NCBI GenBank assembly: GCA_964291365.2 | Contig: OZ219989.1 | Coordinates: forward strand, 1,860,001 to 1,924,000 | Length of the DNA: 64,000 nt | DNA from: JBDWFY01 sp964291365 | GTDB taxonomy: Bacteria; Pseudomonadota; Alphaproteobacteria; Rhizobiales; Stappiaceae | Direction: 5' to 3' | In this document: positions 18,979-27,837 of the stretch, piece by piece | How positions within the stretch are numbered: position 1 is the stretch's first letter | Layout of the letters: every line of letters starts with the position of its first letter | Made by a program: the position numbers and the translations under genes | Notes under the pieces: generated by a model | What the model saw: only the letters and a program-made list of their open reading frames with translations | What the model was told of the DNA's origin: nothing | The model's database searches: none

Positions 18979-18997
18979 TTTGTCTCCTCACTTTGTT

Positions 18998-19014
18998 GTC
19001 TTAATTATTAAGAC
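18998..19014. promoter_or_regulatory. 17-nt perfect palindrome, candidate operator shared by dctP and the GMC gene
   Basis: GTCTTAATTATTAAGAC: 8-bp arms around a single central base. It lies 20 bases before the dctP start and 59 before the divergent GMC oxidoreductase start, in a gap of only 94 bases. Such symmetry is typical for a dimeric regulator. No regulator gene is adjacent. Confidence 0.45.
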
Positions 19015-19072
19015 TTGAATTTTGTAGTTTATACGATTAAATTTTGATTGCAACAAATATCTATAGGATAAA

Positions 19073-20677
19073 ATGAAACCAGAGTATATCGCCGATTATA
19101 TCATTGTTGGTGCGGGTTCATCTGGCTGTGTCTTAGCCAATCGCTTGAGCAAAAATACCGACAATAAAGTTATTCTATTAGAAGCGGGAAAGAAAGATAC
19201 CAATCCATGGATTCATATTCCAGTTGGATATTTCCGGACCATGCATAATCCGACGGTTGACTGGTGTTATGAAACAGAAAAAGATCCAGGCTTGAATGGT
19301 CGTAGTTTGAAGTGGCCTCGAGGAAAAGTCTTGGGAGGATCTTCATCATTAAATGGGCTTTTGTATGTTCGTGGACAACCTGAAGATTATAATCGATGGC
19401 AACAAATGGGAAATTCAGGTTGGGGATGGGATCAAGTGTTACCCTATTTCATTCGTTCTGAAGATCAAGAACGTGTAACCAATGAATTTCATGGACAAGG
19501 TGGCCCATTAACAGTTTCCGACATGCGCTTGAAAAGACCTATATGTGATGCATGGATTAAAGCTTCACAGAATGCAGGATACGAATTTAATGAAGATTAT
19601 AACGGCAAGAATCAAGAGGGAGTAGGATATTTTCAGCTAACGGTTCGTAATGGACTTCGGTGTTCAACCGCAGTTGCTTTCTTAAATCCAATAAAAAAGA
19701 GACCCAATTTGAAAATTTTGACGGGGGTACACGCCACTAAAGTTACTTTTGAAAATTCCTGTGCAACCGGGATTACGTTTCGCAACCGGGTAGGAAAACT
19801 TCAAACAATTACCGCAAATAAAGAAGTTATTCTAGCGACTGGCGCAATTGGTTCGCCACAACTGCTAATGCTTTCGGGAATTGGTGAGCATGAAGAACTG
19901 AGTAAACATGGCATTGAAACGATACGAGATTTGCCTGGTGTTGGAAAAAATCTGCAGGACCATTTACAAGCGCGCTTAGTATACAAGTGTAATGAACCGA
20001 CATTAAACGATGAAGTGCGTAGTGCATTTAATAAGTTTAAAATTGGAGTTACCTATTTACTCACGCGTAGTGGTCCAATGACGATGGCGGCAAGTCTTGC
20101 GACCGGTTTTCTAAAGACGCGTCCCGAAGTTGCAACACCAGATATTCAATTTCATATTCAACCATGGTCAGCTGATAGTCCAGGTGAGGGTGTTCATCCA
20201 TTTTCAGCGTTTACTGCTTCGGTATGTCAATTGCGACCTGAAAGTCGAGGTGAAATAAAATTGAATGATAACAATCCACTTTCTTATCCGAAAATTTTCC
20301 CAAATTACTTAGCTACTTCAACTGATTGTCAAACTATTATTGACGGTGTGAAAGTTGCCCGTAGAATTACCGAATGCACTCCACTTTCCAGTAAGATTTC
20401 AACTGAATACCAACCCGGTGTGGAGGTTGTTGATGATGATTCAATTCTTGAATGGGTACGTAATACAGCTACAACTATTTTCCATCCCACTGGGACATGC
20501 AAAATGGGGACCGATTCAATGGCAGTAGTAAATCACCGCCTGCAAGTAATCGGAACAACAAATTTGCGAGTTGTAGATTGTTCAATTATGCCTGAGATTG
20601 TATCGGGAAATACCAATGCACCAGCAATTATGATAGGTGAAAAAGCCAGTGATATGATTATCGAAGATAACCAATAG
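19073..20677 (+). CDS. GMC-family FAD oxidoreductase (choline dehydrogenase-like)
   Basis: 534 residues. The N-terminal FAD-binding motif IIVGAGSSGCVLANRLS (residues 9-25), the GMC signature GKVLGGSSSLNGLLYVRG (about 83-100), the second signature GAIGSPQLLMLSGIG, and the catalytic histidine region FHPTGTCKMG near the C-terminus are all present. The family oxidises primary or secondary alcohols, passing electrons to quinone or another acceptor. The sequence alone does not tell choline from other alcohols. AGGATAAA precedes the start. It is divergent from dctPQM across a palindrome, so its substrate may enter through that transporter. Confidence 0.9.
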   Translation: MKPEYIADYIIVGAGSSGCVLANRLSKNTDNKVILLEAGKKDTNPWIHIPVGYFRTMHNPTVDWCYETEKDPGLNGRSLKWPRGKVLGGSSSLNGLLYVRGQPEDYNRWQQMGNSGWGWDQVLPYFIRSEDQERVTNEFHGQGGPLTVSDMRLKRPICDAWIKASQNAGYEFNEDYNGKNQEGVGYFQLTVRNGLRCSTAVAFLNPIKKRPNLKILTGVHATKVTFENSCATGITFRNRVGKLQTITANKEVILATGAIGSPQLLMLSGIGEHEELSKHGIETIRDLPGVGKNLQDHLQARLVYKCNEPTLNDEVRSAFNKFKIGVTYLLTRSGPMTMAASLATGFLKTRPEVATPDIQFHIQPWSADSPGEGVHPFSAFTASVCQLRPESRGEIKLNDNNPLSYPKIFPNYLATSTDCQTIIDGVKVARRITECTPLSSKISTEYQPGVEVVDDDSILEWVRNTATTIFHPTGTCKMGTDSMAVVNHRLQVIGTTNLRVVDCSIMPEIVSGNTNAPAIMIGEKASDMIIEDNQ

Positions 20678-20687
20678 TTGATGATAC

Positions 20688-21908
20688 CTAACAGATTGGT
20701 TCTGCTTTACTATTAGCCAATTCAGCCCACAAAATGATCGCTAATGAAATTATTCCTGTAATTGCATATGCAATAACCAGTGGAGTTACCCCTCCATTAA
20801 AAGTTTGTCCAACAATCCACGCAATGGGTAATGAAATCAATGTAGTTAATGATCCAATTAATGCAGCTCCAATTCCAGCCATCTTACCCAAAGGTTCCAT
20901 TGCTAATGCGTTAATGTTGCCAAACATGAACCCAAGCGAAATAAACAACAGTGCATTCCACATTAAAAATGTCCAAAGTGGTGGAAATCCATCAAAATAT
21001 AATACCACAAATACATACAACAATGAAAGTATAGTTGTTGCTGTGAAAGATAATCTCGTCAAAAATCGCATTCCGACTGTCATCACCAATTTAGAATTTA
21101 ATATTGAACCAATTCCAAGAGTTAATGCCGTACCACCAAAATATAATGGAAACAGTTCGGGTGCTTTAAATGTTATGGAATATATTTGCTGAGATGTACC
21201 GATATAACTAACAAATGCACCAAAAATTATCCCACAAGCGATAGAATAACTCATAGTAACTCTTATCTTGCATATTATTATGAAACTCTTTACTACTTCC
21301 CGAATGGAGAATTTTTTTCGTGCTTCAATGACGAGAGTTTCAGGTTGTCTAACGGCAAACCAAACAAAAGCGATGACTGCTAACAAGAGAAGCCAACCAA
21401 ATGTCGCTCGCCATCCAAATACGTAAATAATTCCTTGGCCAATTAAAGGTGCAATTGCCGGTACCAAGATGAAAAAACCCATGATAATTGACATTATTTT
21501 TGCCATTGATCTCCCTTCATATAAATCCCGAACTAAGGCAACTGAAACGATCCGAGGACCAGAAGCACCAATTCCTTGCAAAATTCGACCAATAAGCATA
21601 AACGTAAAAGATTGTGCAAACATTGAGATAAAGCAACCCACTATAAACAGAGTGTAACCAAGATAGATTACTGGTTTGCGACCGATACTATCTGATAATG
21701 GGCCGGCGATGAGTTGGCCAACTGTATAACCGATAAAAAGAAATAATATGACCTGCTGTGCATTATTCGGATTTTCTACTCCAAGTTCTAGGGCTATTAC
21801 ATCTAATCCTGGCAACATAACATCAGTTGCCATCGCCAGAATTGTGATCATTACAGTAAGTAAAAAAATAAATTCTGGCAATGGTAGAAGCTTATCTACT
21901 GAACTCAT
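20688..21908 (-). CDS. Bcr/CflA-type MFS multidrug efflux transporter
   Basis: 406 residues, 12 predicted membrane segments, drug:H+ antiporter-1 (Bcr/CflA) family. Near residue 58 IGYTVGQLIAGPLSDSIGRK is the family motif A between helices 2 and 3, and LIGRILQGIGASGPRIVSVA is the next conserved helix pair. Expected to export amphipathic compounds across the inner membrane. It converges on the GMC gene with only ten bases between stops. Substrate unknown. Confidence 0.88.
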   Translation of the reverse strand: MSSVDKLLPLPEFIFLLTVMITILAMATDVMLPGLDVIALELGVENPNNAQQVILFLFIGYTVGQLIAGPLSDSIGRKPVIYLGYTLFIVGCFISMFAQSFTFMLIGRILQGIGASGPRIVSVALVRDLYEGRSMAKIMSIIMGFFILVPAIAPLIGQGIIYVFGWRATFGWLLLLAVIAFVWFAVRQPETLVIEARKKFSIREVVKSFIIICKIRVTMSYSIACGIIFGAFVSYIGTSQQIYSITFKAPELFPLYFGGTALTLGIGSILNSKLVMTVGMRFLTRLSFTATTILSLLYVFVVLYFDGFPPLWTFLMWNALLFISLGFMFGNINALAMEPLGKMAGIGAALIGSLTTLISLPIAWIVGQTFNGGVTPLVIAYAITGIISLAIILWAELANSKAEPIC

Positions 21909-22133
21909 GGGTTTACCGAATTATTGCGTGTTAACGGAATTGCAATCACATAGTATATATGTTATCTATTTCAAATTCCTATTTTTTTTAAATACGACAG
22001 ATTTTTAAAACATTAGTTTTAATAACTTGAGATTCATATTTTTCGATTTTCATTAATTTTCTACTTTGATTTGAGGACTACTCTAGTTATATAATTTGAA
22101 GTTACGACTTAGTTCAGTTGGGTATTAGGTTGC

Positions 22134-22149
22134 ATTGCAAAATTGCAAT
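22134..22149. promoter_or_regulatory. Dyad upstream of the SDR gene, possible operator
   Basis: ATTGCAA-AA-TTGCAAT, perfect 7-bp arms, 55 bases before the SDR start. Suggestive of a dimeric repressor or activator site; no supporting second copy seen. Confidence 0.25.
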
Positions 22150-22203
22150 CAAAACTGTCTTGAAATCAATAACCGTTTTGTTTCAATTAATTGGGAGAAT
22201 ACT

Positions 22204-22947
22204 ATGGACGAATTAAAAAAAGCGGTCGTAACTGGGGCAACAAGTGGAATTGGTACGGCCATTGTCACAAAATTATGTCAGTCAGGTCGCGACGTATTAG
22301 CAATTGGTCGCAGAGCCGACCGATTGAATAAGATTGCTTCCAAAACAGGGGCATCAATTCTAGCTACAGATATTCGAAATACGACTGATTTTACCGACCA
22401 AATAGTCAATTTTAAACCTGATATTTTAGTCAACAACGCTGGTGTAGGACATGGAATAGATAGCTTATTTAGTATTGATTTAAAGACTATTCAAGAGGCT
22501 ATTGACACGAATATTACAGCATCAATAAACTTAACAACTTTGGTTATTCCAATGATGCAACAGCGACAATACGGACATATCGTCAATATTGGTTCAATCG
22601 CGGGATTACATACTATGATTTCGGCATTATATGGTGCTACAAAGTCAGCGATTCATATTTTTAGTCAAAATCTTCGAAGTGAATTAGCTGGAAGTGGAAT
22701 ACGAGTTACAGAAATTTGCCCCGGCCGGACGGCTACTGAATTTTACCAAGCGGCACGAGGTAAACGTGAGGAATTAGATAAAATTGGGCAAACAAATATC
22801 AGAGAGTTACAACCACAAGATGTTGCTAATTCAGTTTTATACGCAATCACTGCACCAGCTTACGTCAATATTGCAACAATTGAAATATTACCTACAGATC
22901 AGGTTGCTGGTGGTGTACGTATGGTACCTCTTCAACCCACAAATTAA
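22204..22947 (+). CDS. SDR-family NAD(P)-dependent oxidoreductase
   Basis: 247 residues from ATG 22204, preceded by GGGAG. Classical short-chain dehydrogenase: cofactor motif TGATSGIG near the N-terminus, NNAGVG (about residue 80), catalytic serine in NIGSIAGLH, and YGATKSAIHIF with the catalytic tyrosine and lysine. The residue pattern GRRADRL after beta-2 suggests NADP(H). It resembles the YdfG-like subgroup acting on 3-hydroxy acids, but substrate is not provable. An upstream frame from 22135 exists but lacks a ribosome site. Confidence 0.85.
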   Translation: MDELKKAVVTGATSGIGTAIVTKLCQSGRDVLAIGRRADRLNKIASKTGASILATDIRNTTDFTDQIVNFKPDILVNNAGVGHGIDSLFSIDLKTIQEAIDTNITASINLTTLVIPMMQQRQYGHIVNIGSIAGLHTMISALYGATKSAIHIFSQNLRSELAGSGIRVTEICPGRTATEFYQAARGKREELDKIGQTNIRELQPQDVANSVLYAITAPAYVNIATIEILPTDQVAGGVRMVPLQPTN

Positions 22948-23005
22948 CGACATTCGACTCTGAGAACTGTGTTGTCAAACACACATTTCACGAATTGTAA
23001 TATGG

Positions 23006-23416
23006 TTAACTATAATCTAACCATCTCCCATTATCTTTTTGGCATGCAACTCCCTGTTGTGTTTCTGCTATTTCATCTAGCTGATAGCTATGAATATAAT
23101 TCAAACAAAAAGTCTGATTAACCCAAAAATGTGTGCTCGGTGTAATCTCACCAAAATGACCAGTCAATGGGTTTCGCCAATTCTCTATTAGCTGTTGTCC
23201 GCTGTTGTTTAACACGTTACTTAATGCACCATTTGCCAAAATCACATCAAGATCAGTCAGGTTCGGGTTACTTTCAACAGAAAAATTAGGAATTAATTGG
23301 TTTTTAACAGATTCATTTTGCAAATTATTATTAGAAGGAGTTAACAAAGCGGGTCTAGTACAACTTGATCCGATTGCCAAAACAAGCAAAAATAATATTT
23401 TTACTAATCTTTGCAT
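23006..23416 (-). CDS. Small lipoprotein of surface-antigen type
   Basis: 136 residues from ATG 23416, with AGGAG upstream. A hydrophobic signal (RLVKILFLLVLAIG) is followed by SSC, a plausible though not classical lipobox. The C-terminus (WRNPLTGHFGEITPS, then QGVACQKDNGRWLDY) resembles the end of the RT0821/Lpp0805-type surface proteins, where a G-x-ACR-x-x-DGxW pattern recurs. Expected in the outer membrane or periplasm. Starting further upstream at 23494 would place 26 polar residues before the signal, so I rejected it. Confidence 0.62.
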   Translation of the reverse strand: MQRLVKILFLLVLAIGSSCTRPALLTPSNNNLQNESVKNQLIPNFSVESNPNLTDLDVILANGALSNVLNNSGQQLIENWRNPLTGHFGEITPSTHFWVNQTFCLNYIHSYQLDEIAETQQGVACQKDNGRWLDYS

Positions 23417-23530
23417 GTTAAACAGACTCCTCAGTATAAATGAAATTGTTTCAATTGGAACTTTAACCTCACGGAATATTACAAATTTTAACAAATATTT
23501 TATAGCAATTACGCAACATTCGCGAAAAAT

Positions 23531-24013
23531 TTATCCAAAACTATGATCCGATGATTTATTTTCCTGAACAATTACAGTCTCTGTTGGCCATTCAACTACA
23601 TGCGATAAGTAATCCTCCACCGCATACTCTTCGTCACTTTTTACTCGACCACGAACTGACAAACCGATCTGATGAACAGTCTCTCTTGACCCACTAATCA
23701 AGTGGTGCCACCAATATAGATCTTTTCCCTCAGCTATTAAACGATAAGCACAAGATGGTGGTAAACACTCATTATTCTTTACATTATAAGGTGTTAGTGC
23801 TATACAATCTGCCACAATTTCAAATCGGTTTTCATAAACTTTACACTGACATGTCTCACAATTCAGCTGAGAACACACTAAATTAGTCCACGAAAGCTCA
23901 CCACCATCCTCTACCTTATTTAAACAACAATACCCACATCCATCGCATAGAGAATCCCACTCCTCATCAGTCATTTCCTGTAGCTTCTTAGTCTTCCAAA
24001 ATGGTTCGCTCAC
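23531..24013 (-). CDS. YcgN-type cysteine-cluster protein (UPF0260)
   Basis: 160 residues from GTG 24013 (VSEPFWKTK), which has AAGGA eight bases upstream; a longer ATG frame at 24067 adds a hydrophobic piece absent from homologues. Contains the cysteine pattern of the family: LCDGCGYCCLNK (about residues 23-34), TNLVCSQLNC, QCKVYENR and CLPPSCAYRL, probably coordinating zinc or an Fe-S cluster. Function of the family is unknown. Monocistronic by appearance, with the lipoprotein downstream on the same strand. Confidence 0.9.
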   Translation of the reverse strand: MSEPFWKTKKLQEMTDEEWDSLCDGCGYCCLNKVEDGGELSWTNLVCSQLNCETCQCKVYENRFEIVADCIALTPYNVKNNECLPPSCAYRLIAEGKDLYWWHHLISGSRETVHQIGLSVRGRVKSDEEYAVEDYLSHVVEWPTETVIVQENKSSDHSFG

Positions 24014-24310
24014 GTTAAAAATCCTTAATATTATGTATACTGATAATTGCAAAAAAGTCGCATTCAAATTAAATCTAACTTAATCTAGTTTAAACAATAA
24101 TTCAAGCTAAGACAATCTAATCGTGGATTCTCAGCTCATTCCAATCTATATAGTAATAATTTTATGCATTTTCTGATATAACACGTCAAAATTTTAATTT
24201 TTTTTTGAAAAATTTCTTGTATTTTCAAAAATTTTTGCTATATTTATTATAAACTGAGTTTACAGAAATCGACAAAATTTTGTGTCAAATTTACGTTGGG
24301 ATCTAGTTAC

Positions 24311-24994
24311 ATGATTCAAAATCTAACTAAGTTATTTAAGCACCTCTTTCGTATAACAAAACGTAAAATTGGTACATATTTTCTGAATTTTTTGACTGCA
24401 AATCCTATCAAAACCTTTGGTTGGATTGTAATTGTTCTAACTTGTGGATTAATTATAGCTAATGCAGTTACATTACAATCTGGTCCACATCCAGCTCCAT
24501 TGTTTCGCGATGCACAAAAAACAGCTGAGATTGATGATGTAGCATTCCAAATTAAAGGAAAAGAGTTACCAAAGGACCCAGTTCGTTCATTAATTGAAGA
24601 TGTACAATTTGCACTATCACAAATTGGGTTTTATGAGGGAGACGTTGATGGAAGAATAGGACCACTGACAAAGCAGGCAATAATAAACTTTCAGGAAACA
24701 AATAATATGCCGGTAGATCCAAAGGTGACACAAGGGTTACTAGCAAAAATCATGTTATATAATCCTGAAATTAAAGTTGCAAAAATTAATCATTTAAATG
24801 AAAACAGGATTTCTACATTACAAGAAGCATTGGCAAATCTTGGATTTGGGCCAGTGAAAATCGATGGTAAATTAAGTCAAGAGACAAAAGAGGCTATCGA
24901 AAAATTTGAACAAAATCGAGGATTACCAGTCACTGGAGAACCATCTGAGACAGTGCTAGATGAAATCCGAAACATAGGTGGTTTACCTAATTAG
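24311..24994 (+). CDS. Membrane-anchored protein with two peptidoglycan-binding domains
   Basis: 227 residues from ATG 24311. One membrane helix (FGWIVIVLTCGLIIANAV) is followed by LQSGPHPAPLF, a sequence I know from Rhizobiales homologues. The periplasmic part carries two PG_binding_1 repeats, around VQFALSQIGFYEGDVDGRIG and LQEALANLGFGPVKIDGKLS, each with the typical G-x-DGxxG turn and a following helix. Likely binds the cell wall; no catalytic domain is present. Divergent from YcgN. Confidence 0.82.
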   Translation: MIQNLTKLFKHLFRITKRKIGTYFLNFLTANPIKTFGWIVIVLTCGLIIANAVTLQSGPHPAPLFRDAQKTAEIDDVAFQIKGKELPKDPVRSLIEDVQFALSQIGFYEGDVDGRIGPLTKQAIINFQETNNMPVDPKVTQGLLAKIMLYNPEIKVAKINHLNENRISTLQEALANLGFGPVKIDGKLSQETKEAIEKFEQNRGLPVTGEPSETVLDEIRNIGGLPN

Positions 24995-25080
24995 TGCCCC
25001 TAGTATTCTATGTAATTTTATTTACAATTGATGTCAAGATTGATTATCAATACTGAAAACAGTTTTAAATCGTAGTCAAA

Positions 25081-25518
25081 ATGAAAACTCCAATTTCCGA
25101 CATTTTAGAAAATTTTGAATTCCTTGATGATTGGGATGATCGTTATCGTTATGTAATTGAACTTGGAAAAGAATTAGAAGTTTTATCTCAAGAGGAACGA
25201 TCATCAACAAATAAAGTGCAAGGGTGTGTTTCACAGGTATGGCTAATTACTAGCTCAGTAATCGATGAAAATGGAGAAAACAGACTATATTTCAAGGGAG
25301 ATAGTGATGCACATATTGTACGCGGATTAATTGGAATCATCATTGCATTGTTCAATGGTAAAACTCCAACCGATATTTTAAAAATTAATTTAGAATCGGT
25401 ATTTGAACATATCGGATTAAGAGAACATTTAACTCGCCAGCGTTCTGATGGTTTGACATCTATGATTAACCGAGTATATAATGATGCGAAACGTCACTCA
25501 ATGTTAAAAGCGACTTAA
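25081..25518 (+). CDS. sufE: Cysteine desulfuration protein SufE
   Basis: 145 residues. SufE accepts persulfide sulfur from the cysteine desulfurase SufS on its single conserved cysteine, found here in TNKVQGCVSQVWL (about residue 49), and delivers it to the SUF scaffold for Fe-S assembly. The N-terminal LDDWDDRYRYVIELGK is diagnostic. No other suf genes are in the window, so sufE stands apart from its partners here, which is common in alphaproteobacteria. Confidence 0.93.
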   Translation: MKTPISDILENFEFLDDWDDRYRYVIELGKELEVLSQEERSSTNKVQGCVSQVWLITSSVIDENGENRLYFKGDSDAHIVRGLIGIIIALFNGKTPTDILKINLESVFEHIGLREHLTRQRSDGLTSMINRVYNDAKRHSMLKAT

Positions 25519-25609
25519 ATATCTATTCAAATAATAGAACCATTTTGATTCAATAAAGTCATAAATCAGGAATCTTGTATGGACAAATTCAGCGGTATAG
25601 CATTAAATT

Positions 25610-25660
25610 ATTTACCAAAACAACGCAAAGGTATTAAGTCTTTTCAGAGTACCTTTGCGT
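25610..25660 (-). terminator. Terminator of mucR
   Basis: On the minus strand ACGCAAAGGTA pairs perfectly (11 bp) with TACCTTTGCGT across a 16-base loop, then TGTTTTGG. It lies 74 bases after the mucR stop. Confidence 0.55.
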
Positions 25661-25733
25661 CCAGTAGTAATTCCAAGAACTGATTTATTTAAGCTGAACT
25701 TTGCTGACTTAGGTTGACAAATTGGCGACGGCC

Positions 25734-26138
25734 TTAATTTCGTTGTCCAAGTTTCATGCTCTTTGCTAAATCCGAACGCGACTTTGCATAATTTGGAGCA
25801 ACCATTGGATAACTCGAATTCAATCCCCATTTTTCTCGATATTGGTCAGGAGTGAGATTATAATGTGTCATGATATGACGCTTCAAAGATTTAAACTTCT
25901 TACCATCTTCAAGACAGATAATATAATCGTCAGTAACAGATTTTTTTGGATGTACCGCCGGTGTTAAATCTGAGCTTAATAAAGGATTACCAGATTCATT
26001 CGCGTCACGAAAAGCGGCATACACATCAGAAATCAAGCCAGGTAAGTCAGTAGGTGGAATCGTGTTATTACTGACATATGCACTAACAATATCGGCTGTT
26101 AAGTCAATGATGTGTTCATTAGTTTGAATTTCAGTCAT
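25734..26138 (-). CDS. mucR: MucR/Ros-family zinc-finger transcriptional regulator
   Basis: 134 residues of the Ros/MucR family, H-NS-like global regulators of alphaproteobacteria that bind AT-rich DNA and control exopolysaccharide, motility and cell-cycle genes. The zinc-finger region reads DYIICLEDGKKFKSLKRHI followed by MTHYNLTPDQYREKWGL, with one visible zinc-ligand cysteine and the two histidines spaced as in homologues. The N-terminal helix that drives oligomerisation is present. AAGGA precedes the ATG. About 500 bases of AT-rich upstream DNA may be its own target, because the family is usually autoregulated. The first cysteine of the CxxC pair is not seen (IICLEDG), as in the MucR subgroup. 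Confidence 0.93.
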   Translation of the reverse strand: MTEIQTNEHIIDLTADIVSAYVSNNTIPPTDLPGLISDVYAAFRDANESGNPLLSSDLTPAVHPKKSVTDDYIICLEDGKKFKSLKRHIMTHYNLTPDQYREKWGLNSSYPMVAPNYAKSRSDLAKSMKLGQRN

Positions 26139-26678
26139 TGAGTAATTTTCCTTTTTGTGTAGTTTAATTGGATCCCCTAGACAATTTCTAGTTCAAAAAC
26201 TAAGTATATTTGTAGTTTTAAACTTCAATTATCTAATATAGTTTGAATTTTTTGACATTTTTTAATGTCTTTACACAATATAATTCTACAATTTTAAATT
26301 TTCAAGCGCAAAAAATAAAAAAAAATTAAAAAAGTACTATTATTATGAATCTACTTTGTAGTTAATTGAGTAATAAAATAGTTTTGATTGTTAATTCTAT
26401 TCTTAAATTTAAAACTTTTGAAATTATATAATACTATTGTGCAATTTTTTACTTGAAAATTTGTTAATTTTTTCTAATTTAATCAAAAAATATACACTTA
26501 TCGCCGTAAATTACTATAAAAATACTATTTAATTTGAATTTTACATAATCTCTTCTTTAAAATTAACATCTTCAAATTCTATGTTTCAAATAGGATGCAT
26601 TCCAAATTATATTATTTAGTCACATCGCCAAATATCATTAGAGAAAAATTTATGTCACAGTCTTTGGCACACGGAACT
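26139..26678. other. 540-base very AT-rich intergenic region upstream of mucR
   Basis: No open frame of note and no clear hairpin. It contains runs of A and T and must carry the mucR promoter near its left end. MucR-type proteins prefer such AT-rich DNA, so autoregulation is plausible but unproven. Confidence 0.4.
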
Positions 26679-27023
26679 TTAGTTTTTTTGACTTGAAAGT
26701 TGATCTTTTAGTGCATCTTCCTCTATCACCGTAGGTTTTTCTCCCCTCAAGTATGCAGCCCGTGCTAACAAGTGAGCACTTACTGGTGCAGTTAACAGAA
26801 AAAACGTAACACCAGCAAGTGCTCTGGTTAATACACTTAATTCCGCCGCGTAAATCGCTAGAGCAAATAACATAAGTCCTGAACCTAAAGTTCCAGCTTT
26901 ACTCGCAGCATGCATACGTAAATATAGGTCTTGCAAGCGAAGCAACCCAATTGATGCAATTAACGAAAACATTGATCCAACAACGATTACTATTCCAACT
27001 AAAATCTCAATTACAGCATTCAT
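26679..27023 (-). CDS. mrpG: Na+/H+ antiporter subunit G
   Basis: 114 residues, three membrane segments. MrpG/MnhG/PhaG family: IGLLRLQDLYLRMHAASKAGTLG is the signature. Last gene of the mrpABCDEFG operon, overlapping mrpF by four bases (ATGA). All seven Mrp subunits form one complex that exchanges cytoplasmic Na+ for H+, for pH and salt tolerance. Confidence 0.93.
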   Translation of the reverse strand: MNAVIEILVGIVIVVGSMFSLIASIGLLRLQDLYLRMHAASKAGTLGSGLMLFALAIYAAELSVLTRALAGVTFFLLTAPVSAHLLARAAYLRGEKPTVIEEDALKDQLSSQKN

Positions 27024-27361
27024 GTTCTGTTATCCTCCTGAATGGAAGTAGAATCCGGTTCACTTCTTGTTACAGACATTTCATTGCTGTCGCGAGTCAA
27101 AACAAACCGTGCAAATGCTACTGTAGCAAGAAAGCCAATTAGACCTAACGAAATTGCAATATCTAAATACAAATAGAATTGAGTTTTGACACCAATCACG
27201 GCAATGAAACCAATGCTTAATGCCACTAATAAATCTAATGCTAGAATTCGATCAGGTAGCGACGGTCCTTTAACTATTCGAAATACACAGATGACGAATG
27301 ATACAACTAAAAGTGCCATTGATACTTGAATACACATTTCTAAAAAAGTAGCATTTCCCAT
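27020..27361 (-). CDS. mrpF: Na+/H+ antiporter subunit F
   Basis: 113 residues, three membrane segments, with FRIVKGPSLPDRILALDLL, the MrpF signature containing the conserved P-x-x-RxxALD. The tail after residue 90 is polar. It overlaps mrpE by one base and mrpG by four, so translation is coupled along the operon. Confidence 0.92.
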   Translation of the reverse strand: MGNATFLEMCIQVSMALLVVSFVICVFRIVKGPSLPDRILALDLLVALSIGFIAVIGVKTQFYLYLDIAISLGLIGFLATVAFARFVLTRDSNEMSVTRSEPDSTSIQEDNRT

Positions 27362-27837
27362 TATCTAAAAGCCTCCATAATTCTTCGCTCAAAACTCTGT
27401 CTAATATCTTTTATCGTTGTTTCTTGATCCGGTGCATCAATACAATGCACAAACAAAAATTTACGGTCGGTTGATACATCAACTGACAATGTTCCCGGAG
27501 TAAGTGTGATCAAATTAGCCAATAGTGTAATTTCAAAATCACGATCCACAGTCAATGGATAGGCGATTATCCTAGGCTTCAGATTAATCCTTGGGGAGAG
27601 CACTATTTTTGCTACACGCAACGACGATAATACCAACTCATAAATAAAAGTACCAAATAATTGAAGCACCTTTAATGCACGATTAAAATAACTATAGGTC
27701 CCAACTTGTTCTCTAATAATAAACAAAGCAAGACTGCCAAGACAGAAACCAAGAATCAAATTTACTAGAGTAAATGAACCAGTTACGGCCGCCCAAGCAA
27801 TCGAAAATAGCAAGTTAACAAAATATAATGTGGTCAT
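27361..27837 (-). CDS. mrpE: Na+/H+ antiporter subunit E
   Basis: 158 residues, MnhE family. Two or three membrane segments at the N-terminus, then a cytoplasmic domain with LLANLITLTPGTLSVDV, the family signature. MrpE is needed for assembly or activity of the antiporter rather than ion passage. It overlaps mrpD by four bases. Confidence 0.92.
   Translation of the reverse strand: MTTLYFVNLLFSIAWAAVTGSFTLVNLILGFCLGSLALFIIREQVGTYSYFNRALKVLQLFGTFIYELVLSSLRVAKIVLSPRINLKPRIIAYPLTVDRDFEITLLANLITLTPGTLSVDVSTDRKFLFVHCIDAPDQETTIKDIRQSFERRIMEAFR

Noticed and set aside
20734..21383. Open frames on the plus strand opposite the MFS gene
   Set aside because: They are antisense shadows of the transporter's codon pattern; no ribosome site and no family resemblance.
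25612..25830. Minus-strand frame overlapping the mucR end and its hairpin
   Set aside because: Overlaps mucR in another frame, and its 3' part is the perfect hairpin of a terminator.
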